NCBI GenBank assembly: GCA_019112895.1
Contig: DXIM01000143.1
Location: forward strand, 1 to 64,000
From: Candidatus Stackebrandtia faecavium
Lineage (GTDB): Bacteria > Actinomycetota > Actinomycetes > Mycobacteriales > Micromonosporaceae
Direction: 5' to 3'
DNA length: 64,000 nucleotides
Both the position numbers and the translations under genes were made by a program. Position 1 is the stretch's first letter; every line of letters begins with the position of its first letter. This document shows positions 44,597 through 53,664 of the stretch, in pieces. A model generated the notes under the pieces. That model worked only from the letters and a program-made list of their open reading frames with translations, searched no databases and had not been told where the DNA came from.

Positions 44597-46333
44597 CTAT
44601 TCGGATAGTGCATTTGGGCCGTTGCGCTCGGTCATCGACGGTACTAAAACCTCGATGACATGTGGCACGATCATCGGGCGACGACGATACGTCTCGTTCA
44701 CCCAACGACCGACGGTGCGACGCACCAACTGCTGTAGCTGATGCGGGTCGGACACGCCCTCGGCAGCGGCCTTGTCGAGCGCCTCCGTGATGATCGGAAG
44801 CACCTCATCGAACGCAGCCCGGTCTTCGGAGAAGCCCTTCGCCGAGACGGTAGGCCCGCCGACGACCTTTCCGGTGACCGAATCGACCACGACCGTGGCA
44901 GACACGAAACCGCCATCGCCGAGGATGCGGCGTTCGGTCAGTACGGGTTCGCCGACGTCACCGACGGCGAGACCATCCACATAGATGTAGTCGTTGTCGA
45001 CGTGACCGACGACCCGCGCGACACCATCGACAAGGTCGACGACGTCGCCGTTTTCCACCAGCGCGATCTGGTCAGACGGGACCCCGGACTCCAATGCCAA
45101 CCGCGCATGGGCGCGCAAGTGCCGCCATTCGCCGTGCACCGGCATGAAGTTGCTCGGTTTCACCACGTTGAGGACGTACAACAGTTCACCGGCAGGCGAA
45201 TGGCCCGACACGTGAACCTTGGCCACGTCCTTATGGATCACCGTCGCACCAGACCGGGATAGGCGGTTGATGACGCCATACACGGCCGTCTCATTCCCGG
45301 GAACCAGCGACGACGCGAGAATCACCGTGTCACCGGATTCGATCGTGATGTGGCGGTGGTCGCCAGAAGCCATGCGGCCCAAGGCACTCATAGGTTCGCC
45401 TTGCGAACCCGTCGACATGTAGACGATCTGGTCGTCCGGCAAGCGGGAAGCTTCGTCCATCGATACCAGCGTGCCGCCGGGGATCTGCAACAGCCCCAGG
45501 TCGCGCGCGATACCCATATTGCGCACCATGGACCGTCCGATGAAGGCGACCCTGCGGCCATGCTTCACCGCCGAATCGAGAACCTGCTGTACACGGTGGA
45601 CGTGCGACGCGAACGACGCGACGATGATCCGCCCCTGAGCACCACGGAAGGTCTCGTCGAGGACCGGGCCAATCTCACGCTCCGAGGTCACGAACCCCGG
45701 AACCTCGGCGTTCGTCGAGTCCGACAGCAACAGGTCGACACCCTGTTCCCCAAGGCGGGCAAAACCGGCCAAGTCCGTCACGCGACCGTCGAGAGGAAGC
45801 TGGTCCATCTTGAAGTCGCCGGTGTGCAGCACGACGCCGGCCTCGGTGCGCACCGCGACGGCCAACGCATCCGGGATCGAATGGTTCACTGCCAAAAACG
45901 AGCACTCGAACGGCCCGAGAGCCTCGGTCTGCCCCTCGGTAACCGTCATCGTGTAGGGCTTGATCTTGCGCTCGCGCAGTTTGGCTTCGATCAACGCCAA
46001 CGTGAACTGGGAACCGACAATCGGGATATCCGGCTTATGCGTCAACAAGTAAGGCACGGCACCGATGTGGTCTTCGTGCCCGTGTGTCAGCACGATCGCC
46101 TCGATGTCGTCGAGACGATCCAGTAGCGAACTGAAGTCGGGCAGGATCAGGTCCACACCCGGCTGGTCCATATCCGGGAACAGCACGCCGCAGTCGATGA
46201 TCAGGATGCGACCGTCGATCTCGAACGCGGTCATGTTGCGCCCGATGGCGCCGAGTCCGCCTAGTGGTGTCACCCGCAGTGCACCGGCGGGCAGGGGCGG
46301 CGGAGGCCCAAGTTTGGCAGCGGTGCCGGTCAC
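44597..46333 (-). CDS. rnj: ribonuclease J
   Basis: A metallo-beta-lactamase-fold RNase with endo- and 5' exonuclease roles in RNA processing and decay. The 578-residue protein shows LGGLGAIGRNMTAFEIDGR, VLTHGHEDHIGAVPYL (HxHxDH), the AVNHSIPDA and HTGDFKMDQ motifs and a C-terminal dimerisation/RNase J domain. The GTG start overlaps the dapA stop as GTGA, so the genes are coupled. This dapA-rnj pairing is conserved in mycobacteria (Rv2753c-Rv2752c). Confidence 0.93.
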   Translation of the reverse strand: MTGTAAKLGPPPPLPAGALRVTPLGGLGAIGRNMTAFEIDGRILIIDCGVLFPDMDQPGVDLILPDFSSLLDRLDDIEAIVLTHGHEDHIGAVPYLLTHKPDIPIVGSQFTLALIEAKLRERKIKPYTMTVTEGQTEALGPFECSFLAVNHSIPDALAVAVRTEAGVVLHTGDFKMDQLPLDGRVTDLAGFARLGEQGVDLLLSDSTNAEVPGFVTSEREIGPVLDETFRGAQGRIIVASFASHVHRVQQVLDSAVKHGRRVAFIGRSMVRNMGIARDLGLLQIPGGTLVSMDEASRLPDDQIVYMSTGSQGEPMSALGRMASGDHRHITIESGDTVILASSLVPGNETAVYGVINRLSRSGATVIHKDVAKVHVSGHSPAGELLYVLNVVKPSNFMPVHGEWRHLRAHARLALESGVPSDQIALVENGDVVDLVDGVARVVGHVDNDYIYVDGLAVGDVGEPVLTERRILGDGGFVSATVVVDSVTGKVVGGPTVSAKGFSEDRAAFDEVLPIITEALDKAAAEGVSDPHQLQQLVRRTVGRWVNETYRRRPMIVPHVIEVLVPSMTERNGPNALSE

Positions 46334-47226
46334 GAAACACCCGCTTCCTTCAGATGCTTTTCAATGACATGCGCGGTATCAGTGCTCACGCTGTACAGCG
46401 GTGCACGCGGCGGACCGGCCGGCAGGCCACGAGCCGCCAGCGCCGACTTGACCGCGACGAGACCTTGCGATGCGTCCTGCAGGCCCCACACGGCCGGGAG
46501 CAGTCGGTCGCTGATCCGCTGCGCCGCGGCGATGTTGCCTGCGTCGACTTCATCGAACATCTCGGACAGGTGTTTACCGAGCAGGTGCGCCACGACGCTG
46601 ACGGCACCGATCTGACCCGAACAGTAGGCAGCCAGGTTGATGTCGTCGACGCCGTTGTAGTACGCGAGGCCGGATTCGACGCGTTTACGTTGCGCGTCGT
46701 AAATGCGCTGCGTGGCGTCCTTGACCGCCACGATGCGCGGATGATCAGCCAGCGCATTGATGGTCGAACGCTCGATCTCGCGCGCCGCGCGCGGCGGGAT
46801 GTCGTACAGCATGATCGGCAGCTCGGCAGCGTCGGCCAGCGTCGTGAAATGCCGATACAGCATGTCTTGGAGCGGACGGCTGTAGTACGGAGTGACCAGC
46901 AGCAGGCCGTGCGCACCGGCGCGTTGAGCACCTTCGATGAGCCCGAGGCTGTGGTGCGTGTCGTAGCTTCCCGCTCCCGCCACGATGGTCGCGCGGTCTC
47001 CGACCTCTTCCACTACCGCACGGACCAGCGATTCCTTTTCGGCGTCGGTCGTCGTCGGTGACTCACCGGTCGTGCCGTTGAGCACGAGACCGTCGCATCG
47101 TTGCTCGTCGACGAGGTAGGCGGCCAAACGCTTGGCGCCATCGAGATCCAGCTCGCCGTCGTCGGTGAACGGCGTCACCATTGCAGTCAGTAGGCGCCCG
47201 AAAGGGCGCGCGTCGTCATGCTTCAT
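46330..47226 (-). CDS. dapA: 4-hydroxy-tetrahydrodipicolinate synthase
   Basis: Condenses pyruvate and aspartate semialdehyde in lysine/meso-diaminopimelate synthesis. The 298-residue protein has the pyruvate-binding NGTTGESPTT, the catalytic Tyr region LLVTPYYSRP and the Schiff-base lysine in RIVAVKDATQ. It is downstream of thyX and coupled to rnj, as in mycobacteria. The ATG at 47226 gives the usual length. Confidence 0.93.
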   Translation of the reverse strand: MKHDDARPFGRLLTAMVTPFTDDGELDLDGAKRLAAYLVDEQRCDGLVLNGTTGESPTTTDAEKESLVRAVVEEVGDRATIVAGAGSYDTHHSLGLIEGAQRAGAHGLLLVTPYYSRPLQDMLYRHFTTLADAAELPIMLYDIPPRAAREIERSTINALADHPRIVAVKDATQRIYDAQRKRVESGLAYYNGVDDINLAAYCSGQIGAVSVVAHLLGKHLSEMFDEVDAGNIAAAQRISDRLLPAVWGLQDASQGLVAVKSALAARGLPAGPPRAPLYSVSTDTAHVIEKHLKEAGVS

Positions 47227-47294
47227 GAATTCAACTTACTGTCATGGGCGTGGCCAGGCCAATCACCCGGTGTACTCGTAATGAAAGTGGCGTT

Positions 47295-48047
47295 TCATCC
47301 TTCGTGGATGTATGGGCTCGAAGCCACCTGCGAACCGTCGGGCAAGGACGAAATCGAGAAGTCCGCGAACGCGTTCGGAACTTTGTCCTGCAGCTGGCGC
47401 AGACATTCGACCGCCAGGGCCCTGATCTCCACGTCGGCGTGCTCCGAGGCACGCATCGCGATGAAATGCCGCCAAGCGCGGTAATTGCCGGTCACGACAA
47501 TCCGCGTTTCCGTGGCGTTGGGAAGGATCGACCGCGCCGCTTGACGCGCCTGTTTGCGCCGAAGTGTGGCGTTGGGCTCGTCGGCGAATTTCTCCGTCAA
47601 ACCTTCAAGTAGCGCGTTGTAGGCGTCGGACGATGCCTGTGCGGCTTTCATGAACGTGTCATGAAGCTGCGGGTCTTGCGCGATCACGTCGGGCTCGACC
47701 ATTTGAGCGTCTTTTTCCGGCACGTAACGCTGAGACAGTTGGCTGTACGAAAAGTGCCTGTGGCGGATGAGTTCGTGAGTCAGCGACCGGGACATCCCCG
47801 TGAGGTAGAAGGAGACGCTCCCATGTTCCAGCACTGATAGGTGCCCTACCCGCAAAATATGGTCCAGGTACCCGGCATTGGTAGCTGTCTTGGGATTCGG
47901 CTTGCTCCATGACTGATAGCAAGCACGCCCGGCGAACTCCGCAAGGGCCTGTCCCCCGTCCGCGTCGGTCTGCCAGGGCACGTCGGCTGGTGGCTCGAAG
48001 TGCGTCCAGGCGATCATGGTGACCTGCGGCGACACAGATTCCGGCAT
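47295..48047 (-). CDS. thyX: flavin-dependent thymidylate synthase
   Basis: Makes dTMP from dUMP with methylenetetrahydrofolate and FAD. The 250-residue protein carries the ThyX signature [14 protein letters not shown], and the C-terminal [20 protein letters not shown] is also typical. AGGAG precedes the ATG. It heads the thyX-dapA-rnj run on the minus strand. Its promoter region (48048-48128) abuts the RHH regulator's operator. Confidence 0.94.
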   Translation of the reverse strand: MPESVSPQVTMIAWTHFEPPADVPWQTDADGGQALAEFAGRACYQSWSKPNPKTATNAGYLDHILRVGHLSVLEHGSVSFYLTGMSRSLTHELIRHRHFSYSQLSQRYVPEKDAQMVEPDVIAQDPQLHDTFMKAAQASSDAYNALLEGLTEKFADEPNATLRRKQARQAARSILPNATETRIVVTGNYRAWRHFIAMRASEHADVEIRALAVECLRQLQDKVPNAFADFSISSLPDGSQVASSPYIHEG

Positions 48048-48128
48048 GCGTGTGTTCTCCTGAAAATCGGACTTGTGTGATTACGACGAGCCTACTCGGG
48101 AGGCCTTTAGATCCGAGCTCCGCACACA

Positions 48129-48191
48129 TGACATCTAGATGACACAATACTGCCCTTGATTGACGCCATTATTGGTGTCATCATGATGTCA
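48129..48191. promoter_or_regulatory. twin 16-base operators before the RHH regulator
   Basis: TGACATCTAGATGACA (48129-48144) and TGTCATCATGATGTCA (48176-48191) share the consensus TGWCATCWWGATGWCA. The second overlaps the regulator's start codon, so binding would block transcription. The start lacks a close ribosome site, so leaderless translation is possible. Confidence 0.65.
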
Positions 48192-48700
48192 TGGACCTGA
48201 CACCTTATTTGGAAACCCTGCGCCGCGAGTTGGAAGCCGCAGCCGCTCCCGCAGGAGAAGACGCACAACGAACCGCGGAGCTACTCAGCTCCTCCTTGGA
48301 ATCTTCGCTACGGCTCGCATTGCTGGAAGCGCTGTCCGATGCCGCAGCCGAAATCACCGGAAAACTCGACCGCAACGGCAATCCCGCCACCGTCGACGTC
48401 CGCATGCGTGCGCGGCAGGCCGAACTCGTGGTCACCGAGACTCCGAGCGATCCGCCGCAGCCACCGCCGAACCCGCCCAGCGACGCCAGCGACGTCGCGC
48501 GCATCACGCTGCGGCTACCGGAATCGCTCAAAGAGTCCGTCGAGGAGGCGGCCGCGGAGGAGTCCATCTCTGTCAACGCATGGCTCGTACGCGCGGTCAA
48601 CACCGCCGTCAACGACGAACCGCCACCACACACGCCACCGCGATCCGGTGCCGCACGGGCGCGTTTCGGCAAACGCGTCACCGGATTCGCTCAAGCATGA
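48191..48700 (+). CDS. ribbon-helix-helix DNA-binding protein (HicB/CopG-like C-terminus)
   Basis: The 169-residue protein has an N-terminal helical part (about 1-60) and a middle strand-like part. A proline linker (TPSDPPQPPPNPPSD) leads to a ribbon-helix-helix motif (about 103-145), VARITLRLPESLKESVEEAA then EESISVNAWLVRAVNTAV, as in CopG/HicB antitoxins. No HicA toxin is adjacent. Two palindromes in its promoter suggest autorepression. It is followed after 36 bases by the DUF4097 gene, a pairing I have seen in other actinomycetes. The role of the N-terminal domain is unknown. Confidence 0.8.
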   Translation: MDLTPYLETLRRELEAAAAPAGEDAQRTAELLSSSLESSLRLALLEALSDAAAEITGKLDRNGNPATVDVRMRARQAELVVTETPSDPPQPPPNPPSDASDVARITLRLPESLKESVEEAAAEESISVNAWLVRAVNTAVNDEPPPHTPPRSGAARARFGKRVTGFAQA

Positions 48701-48736
48701 GACCAATCGATACCTGCCCAAGGAAAGGCAAAGACC

Positions 48737-49543
48737 ATGTCGGAATTCCCTTGTGACCAACCGGTCACAGTCAACGTAACGATGGGCCAAGGCTGCTGCA
48801 TCATCACCGCAGAAGAGCGCGGCAGCGCCGCGGTCACGGTGGAGCCCTTCAAAACCGATAGGCGTTCGGCCGCAGCCGCAGAAGAAACCGAAGTCACGTT
48901 CGACAACGGCCAACTTCGGATACGCACGCCGGAAAGCATGACCAGCTGGCTGTTCAGCCGCGGAGAGTCCAAAAACGGCGCAGTCAAGATCACCATCAAG
49001 GTGCCAACCGGAAGCAGCGCCAGCGTCAAAACCAGTTCGGCCGAGGTGCAATGCCACGGAGACATCGCGCGCGCCAACCTGACTTCGGCGTCGGGCCCGA
49101 TTACCGTGGCCCGCGCCAACAGCGTGAAGGTGAACACCGCGTCTGGGGAGGTACACGTCTACGAATGCGTGGAAAGCGGCAGCGGGAACTCGGCCTCGGG
49201 CGACATCCAGTTCGACCATGTCGGCGGCGATCTCAGCGTCAAGTCCGTTTCCGGGGACGTGCGGGTGGGGCGCGCCGACTCCAATGTCAACGGCAACAGC
49301 GTTTCCGGGGACATCAGTGTGGACAGCGTCGGCGGCAGCTCTTGCCGCCTCAAGACGGTGTCCGGTTCGATAGGAGTGGGCATACCGTCAGGAACCGGGG
49401 TCTGGATGGACCTCAACACGGTCTCGGGCACAACATCCAGCGACCTCGCAGTGGGGGACCTTCCCGGGCAGATGGAGGCGACGCTCGACCTGCGCGCCAA
49501 CTCGGTGTCCGGCAACATCGATCTGTATCGCACCACCTCTTGA
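48737..49543 (+). CDS. DUF4097-family beta-strand repeat protein
   Basis: Unknown function. The 268-residue protein lacks a signal peptide or membrane segment. From about residue 95 it has repeated short beta turns (SASGPI, TASGEV, SASGDI, SVSGDV, SVSGDI, TVSGSI, SVSGNI), consistent with a right-handed beta-helix-like stack. The N-terminus MSEFPCDQPVTVNVTMGQGCCII is conserved-looking with clustered cysteines. AGGAAAGG precedes the ATG. It sits between the RHH regulator and the ATPase genes on the same strand. Confidence 0.8.
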   Translation: MSEFPCDQPVTVNVTMGQGCCIITAEERGSAAVTVEPFKTDRRSAAAAEETEVTFDNGQLRIRTPESMTSWLFSRGESKNGAVKITIKVPTGSSASVKTSSAEVQCHGDIARANLTSASGPITVARANSVKVNTASGEVHVYECVESGSGNSASGDIQFDHVGGDLSVKSVSGDVRVGRADSNVNGNSVSGDISVDSVGGSSCRLKTVSGSIGVGIPSGTGVWMDLNTVSGTTSSDLAVGDLPGQMEATLDLRANSVSGNIDLYRTTS

Positions 49544-49641
49544 CACAGCTTTTCGCCGTCAGGGCCGCCGCTACTTTCCGCTGATATCGGCTAATGTGGC
49601 GTGCGGCGCTGTCGGCACGATGTTAAGGCGGTAAGACACAG

Positions 49642-52203
49642 ATGGGTTGGCAGATAGAGCTTCGCCATGCCACCAAAATGTACCGTGAAGCCGAGGGCCA
49701 TTTGACGCGCGCCGAGCGCTTGCTCGCCGAACAAGTCGCCGCTGTCCCTTCTCCTCAAGCATCGGCGGCGGAACAGGCGCGACTAGCCCAGACACTCAGC
49801 CACAGTGCCGCCACCCTCGCGCCGGGCCTGTTGTCCGCGGACTTGCAGAATCTGCCCGCGCAGACGTTGTCGCCACCGACGACGGCACCGGAGCCGGTGT
49901 ATGTCCGCGTCGGTACCACGCATCCGCTTCCCCGGGCCACGTTCCCCGCGCTCGTCCCGCTCCTAGGTTCGGGGCATCTCGTGATCGACGGCGATGCCTC
50001 GGACCCACGGGTAGCCGGAATGCTGCAGTCGCTGCTGGTGCGCGTCATGGGAAGTGTGCCGCGGCTCAAAGTGTCCCTTATTGACTGTGTCACTCTAGGT
50101 CAGACCTTCAGCCATAGCGCGGGCCTCGTCGGTGGCCCAATCTCCTCGCCGCCCGCCACCGACGCCGCGGGAGTCGCACGCATTCTCGACGCCGCAGAAA
50201 CACAGCTTCAAGAAGCCCATCAAGCCCGCAATTCGCACGACACCACTGGCCTCGAGTACCACCTCATTGTGGTGGCAGGGTTGCCGGCGCACACGCCCCA
50301 CAGCATCAAGGCTCGGATAGCGGCCCTTGCCCACGCGGGGCCCCACGGCTTCACACACCTCGTGTTGGCCGGTTGGCGCGGCTCGGCACGCGAGCCCGCA
50401 CCGGCGATCGAACACGGCACATACATCACATTGGACGCTGCACAGCCGCACCATCACATGCACGGCATGCCCGCGCCGATCTCGCTCGACCCGCCGCCAC
50501 CGCCGCACATCGTCAGTCCGCTGTATCGACAGCTGTCCGCGGCGCACGAGAAGGAAACGAACGTCGAGTTGCCCGGGGTGTTGCCGACTCAAACCTGGAC
50601 CGAAAGCAGCACCGACAGGCTCACCACTGTCGTCGGCCGTGACCGCCGCGGAGCGGTCACGCTGTCCTTCGACGACGCCACGCCTCACTGGCTACTGGGC
50701 GGGCGCACCGGCGGCGGTAAGACCGTCTTCCTTCTCGACGTGCTGTACGGGCTCGCCGCCCGATACGCCCCAACCGAGCTGGCCATGTACCTGCTCGACT
50801 TCAAAGAGGGCGTCTCCTTCACCGAATTCTCCCCCTCCGCGCACGACGAAACCTGGATCCCGCATGTGAGGGCCGTCGGTGTCGAATCGGACCGCGAATA
50901 CGGCAACGCGGTGTTGAAGGAACTGCGCAACGAAATGACGCGCCGCGCGACAGCGATGAAACGTGCCGGGGTCACCAAGCTGGCAGACCTACGCAGCGCA
51001 CGGCCGGATGCACGGCTGCCGCGGGTTCTGGCCGTCATCGACGAATTCCACGTGCTGTTCCAAGGCAACGATAAGCTCGCGCGACAAGCGGCCGGGCATC
51101 TCGAAGAGCTGGCCCGCAAAGGCCGTTCCTACGGCATCCATCTGGTTTTGGCGAGCCAGACGATCGCCGGCGTCGAGGCGCTGTTCACCAAAAAGGACTC
51201 TATCTTCGGCCAGTTCCCGATGCGGATCGCGCTTCCCGGCGCCAAGCATGTCCTGGCACCGCTCAACACCGCCGCGGACTCGATCCGGCTCGGGCAGGCC
51301 GTCGTCAACGACAGTGGCGGCGTCGCGGGCGAAGACCGACTCATTCAGTTCCCCGACGCGACCGCCGACACGGCCCTGCTGTCGCAGCTTCGGCACGACC
51401 TGTGGCGACGCCGCAATCCGGACGCGTCACCACCGGCCGTGTTCGCCGGTTATGCCCAACAGCATCTCGAGGACGACCCGACGTTCCGTTCGCTGCACAC
51501 CGAGACGCGGCACCCGCGTGCCCTCATCGGCAGGGCCGTCGACGTCGGCATTTCGACGACGTCGTTCGCACTGGATCCGGTCCCCGGCCGCCACATCGCG
51601 GTTTTGGGGACGTCCAAGACCGCAGCCGAGGTGATTCACGCCGCGACCGTCAGCCTTGCCCGGCAACACCAGCCAGGACGGGCACGTTTCATCCTCGCGC
51701 CGCTAGTATCCGCCGCGGACACGGCCGCGGACGAGACCTCCGACTGGTTGAAAGCCGAAGGTCACGACGTCGACATCATCGCGTCGGCCACGGTAGCCGA
51801 CACGATCAGTGAACTGCATGCGCCACCGAAAGACGACGTGGCGCGCTACCTCGTGCTGTTCGGGGGCGACACGATAGCTCCGGCCCTGGGTGCGGGCGGC
51901 CTGCAACAGCTACGGGCCATCTTGAAGCACGGCCCAAGCATGGGTGTACACCTCGTCGGCTGGTGGCGCGGACTCGGGCAATTCATCAAGGACATCGGCG
52001 GCACCAGCGCGAAAGAGGACGTCGCATGTCTTATGGCGCTGAATATCCCCGGTAGCGAACTGGGTCCGTTCATCAACGACGTCAGTAACGAGTACGTGCC
52101 GAACGACAACCGGGCGCTCGTGGTCGACCGTCACGCGAACACCGTTTCACTGTGTGTGCCGTTCACGCGACCGGAATCCCACGACGCGGAGGGCATCGCA
52201 TGA
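49642..52203 (+). CDS. FtsK/EccC-like ATPase with one active and one degenerate motor domain
   Basis: Probably a ring or pump ATPase, moving DNA or protein across a membrane. The 853-residue protein has an N-terminal helical part. The first motor (about 330-590) shows LLGGRTGGGKTVFLLDVL (Walker A near 355) and LAVIDEFHVLFQ (Walker B near 463), plus VLASQT as in FtsK. The C-terminal third (about 640-853) has only a weak P-loop-like HIAVLGTSKTAAEV, as in degenerate EccC modules. No membrane segment is present. Its stop overlaps the start of a coiled-coil membrane protein (ATGA), a likely anchor. Substrate unknown. Confidence 0.83.
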   Translation: MGWQIELRHATKMYREAEGHLTRAERLLAEQVAAVPSPQASAAEQARLAQTLSHSAATLAPGLLSADLQNLPAQTLSPPTTAPEPVYVRVGTTHPLPRATFPALVPLLGSGHLVIDGDASDPRVAGMLQSLLVRVMGSVPRLKVSLIDCVTLGQTFSHSAGLVGGPISSPPATDAAGVARILDAAETQLQEAHQARNSHDTTGLEYHLIVVAGLPAHTPHSIKARIAALAHAGPHGFTHLVLAGWRGSAREPAPAIEHGTYITLDAAQPHHHMHGMPAPISLDPPPPPHIVSPLYRQLSAAHEKETNVELPGVLPTQTWTESSTDRLTTVVGRDRRGAVTLSFDDATPHWLLGGRTGGGKTVFLLDVLYGLAARYAPTELAMYLLDFKEGVSFTEFSPSAHDETWIPHVRAVGVESDREYGNAVLKELRNEMTRRATAMKRAGVTKLADLRSARPDARLPRVLAVIDEFHVLFQGNDKLARQAAGHLEELARKGRSYGIHLVLASQTIAGVEALFTKKDSIFGQFPMRIALPGAKHVLAPLNTAADSIRLGQAVVNDSGGVAGEDRLIQFPDATADTALLSQLRHDLWRRRNPDASPPAVFAGYAQQHLEDDPTFRSLHTETRHPRALIGRAVDVGISTTSFALDPVPGRHIAVLGTSKTAAEVIHAATVSLARQHQPGRARFILAPLVSAADTAADETSDWLKAEGHDVDIIASATVADTISELHAPPKDDVARYLVLFGGDTIAPALGAGGLQQLRAILKHGPSMGVHLVGWWRGLGQFIKDIGGTSAKEDVACLMALNIPGSELGPFINDVSNEYVPNDNRALVVDRHANTVSLCVPFTRPESHDAEGIA

Positions 52204-52850
52204 CGCAGCCGAACGGATACCATGACGTGCTTCATCAGCTGGACCAGTTGCGCCACAACGAGGACCACGACCGTGCCACCTCGAAGCAGGCGGTCGACAG
52301 CAACACGACCCGCGTGCGTCAACTGCGTCAGCGTGCCGAAGAACACCGCATGGAGTTGATCGAGCTGTCGCAAAAGCTCAATGCGGCGGTTCCCGATCTT
52401 CGCCCCGACCCCGACGTCACCGCCTCCGACACTATCGACGACGCCCTGAAGCGCTCGCGCAAATCACTCGACGATGTCAACCGGGGTACTCAATCGACGT
52501 TGCGTGCCGCGGCGTTGCCGCCGCTGTTGCCACGCAGTCACCACATGGTGCGCAACTTCCTGGTGTACGGCGTGGCCATGGTCGCCTGTTTCGGGGTCCA
52601 GGTCCTGCTCCTGCAGCTGACGAGAGCCGGGGTACTGCCGACGAGCATGGAACTGTGGATCGCGTTCATCCTGCCGGTGCTGTTTTTGATCCTCGGCTGG
52701 ATCGGCACGGGCTTCGCCGGCACACCGAAACTGGGTGTCGTCGACGACAAAGGCAAGGCCGTAGAATTCACGGTCCGTAAAAGCCCGCGACTCGGCGTCG
52801 TATTGGCGATCGCGACGATGGCGGGCTTTTGGGTATGGAGCGTGACCTGA
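52200..52850 (+). CDS. coiled-coil membrane protein partner of the FtsK/EccC-like ATPase
   Basis: Unknown function. The start at 52200 overlaps the ATPase stop by four bases; the track start is inside that gene. The 216-residue protein has a soluble helical N-terminus (about 1-110) rich in Gln, Arg and Asp. Three hydrophobic segments (about 121-142, 150-170 and 197-215) follow, the last at the C-terminus. It may anchor the soluble ATPase to the membrane (inference). Its gene converges on an APH-like gene three bases later. Confidence 0.78.
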   Translation: MTQPNGYHDVLHQLDQLRHNEDHDRATSKQAVDSNTTRVRQLRQRAEEHRMELIELSQKLNAAVPDLRPDPDVTASDTIDDALKRSRKSLDDVNRGTQSTLRAAALPPLLPRSHHMVRNFLVYGVAMVACFGVQVLLLQLTRAGVLPTSMELWIAFILPVLFLILGWIGTGFAGTPKLGVVDDKGKAVEFTVRKSPRLGVVLAIATMAGFWVWSVT

Positions 52851-52853
52851 CGC

Positions 52854-53642
52854 TCAGCGCAGCGCCTCGTCCAGCATGTAGCGTTCGCTGTCCAACATTT
52901 TCAGGTCACGCATCGGGCGACGCAGGTGGCCCTTGCGCACAATCCTCACGAACGACGGGTCTCCTTGCGCCGCCATCCTGCGGATGCCTTCGACATGGTC
53001 GACGATGCGTTTGCGCACGATCCGGATGAAACGGTTACGATCGCGCGAGCTCAACCCGTACGCATCGGCAAACAAGCGCAACCGTCGCGGACGATCCGGG
53101 TGCTTCCAGCCGAGGGTGTAGGAGTCGCGGTCGGAAAAGAGCGGCACCCACGTCCACGCCGCGTAGGCGACGTCGTAGATTCGCGAGCCGGGAGAAGCCA
53201 AGTCAAAGTCGATCAACGCGAGGGTTCCGTCGGGGCGCCAGATCACATTGTGCGGGGCGGCATCGTGGTGACACACCACTTCGGTGTCAGGCGGAGGCGG
53301 ACCGAACGACCGCCACACGGCGCCAGGAGGGGTCCGGAACCCGTATTGCGAGTCGTGAAACATGCGCAGCATCGTCGCGACGGTGTTGAGCGCTTCGTCT
53401 GTCGTCCAATGCTCAGCCAACGGGTATTTGCCGCACTCCCCTTCGAGGTACGACAACACTTCGCGGCCATGCTCGTCGATTCCGAAAGCTTTCGGGGCCC
53501 CGGTGAAGCCGGAGGCGTCGAGGTGACGCAACAGCGCGTGCACCGCCGGCGTCCAAGGGCCGGTGTTGCGGCGAACAGTGTCGCCAAGACGCACCACCGT
53601 GCTCGTGTTCCCGCCATGCAGCGGAACTTCCTGATCCGTCAC
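52854..53642 (-). CDS. aminoglycoside phosphotransferase/choline kinase-family protein
   Basis: A kinase-like protein of about 262 residues. It has the catalytic loop VCHHDAAPHNVIW and the metal-binding LIDFDLASPGSRIYDVAY, both intact, so it is probably active on a small hydroxyl- or amino-containing compound. The start is uncertain. The GTG at 53642 (GGCAGG upstream) gives VTDQEVPLHGGNTSTVVRLGDTV, which resembles family starts and avoids overlap with ftsY. The ATG at 53690 would overlap it by 26 bases. Confidence 0.82.
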   Translation of the reverse strand: MTDQEVPLHGGNTSTVVRLGDTVRRNTGPWTPAVHALLRHLDASGFTGAPKAFGIDEHGREVLSYLEGECGKYPLAEHWTTDEALNTVATMLRMFHDSQYGFRTPPGAVWRSFGPPPPDTEVVCHHDAAPHNVIWRPDGTLALIDFDLASPGSRIYDVAYAAWTWVPLFSDRDSYTLGWKHPDRPRRLRLFADAYGLSSRDRNRFIRIVRKRIVDHVEGIRRMAAQGDPSFVRIVRKGHLRRPMRDLKMLDSERYMLDEALR

Positions 53643-53664
53643 CCCAACCTGCCAGGTCTTGTCA

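Noticed and set aside
48191-48700. HicAB toxin-antitoxin system
   Set aside because: The RHH motif is HicB-like, but no HicA toxin is adjacent; the neighbouring gene is a DUF4097 protein.
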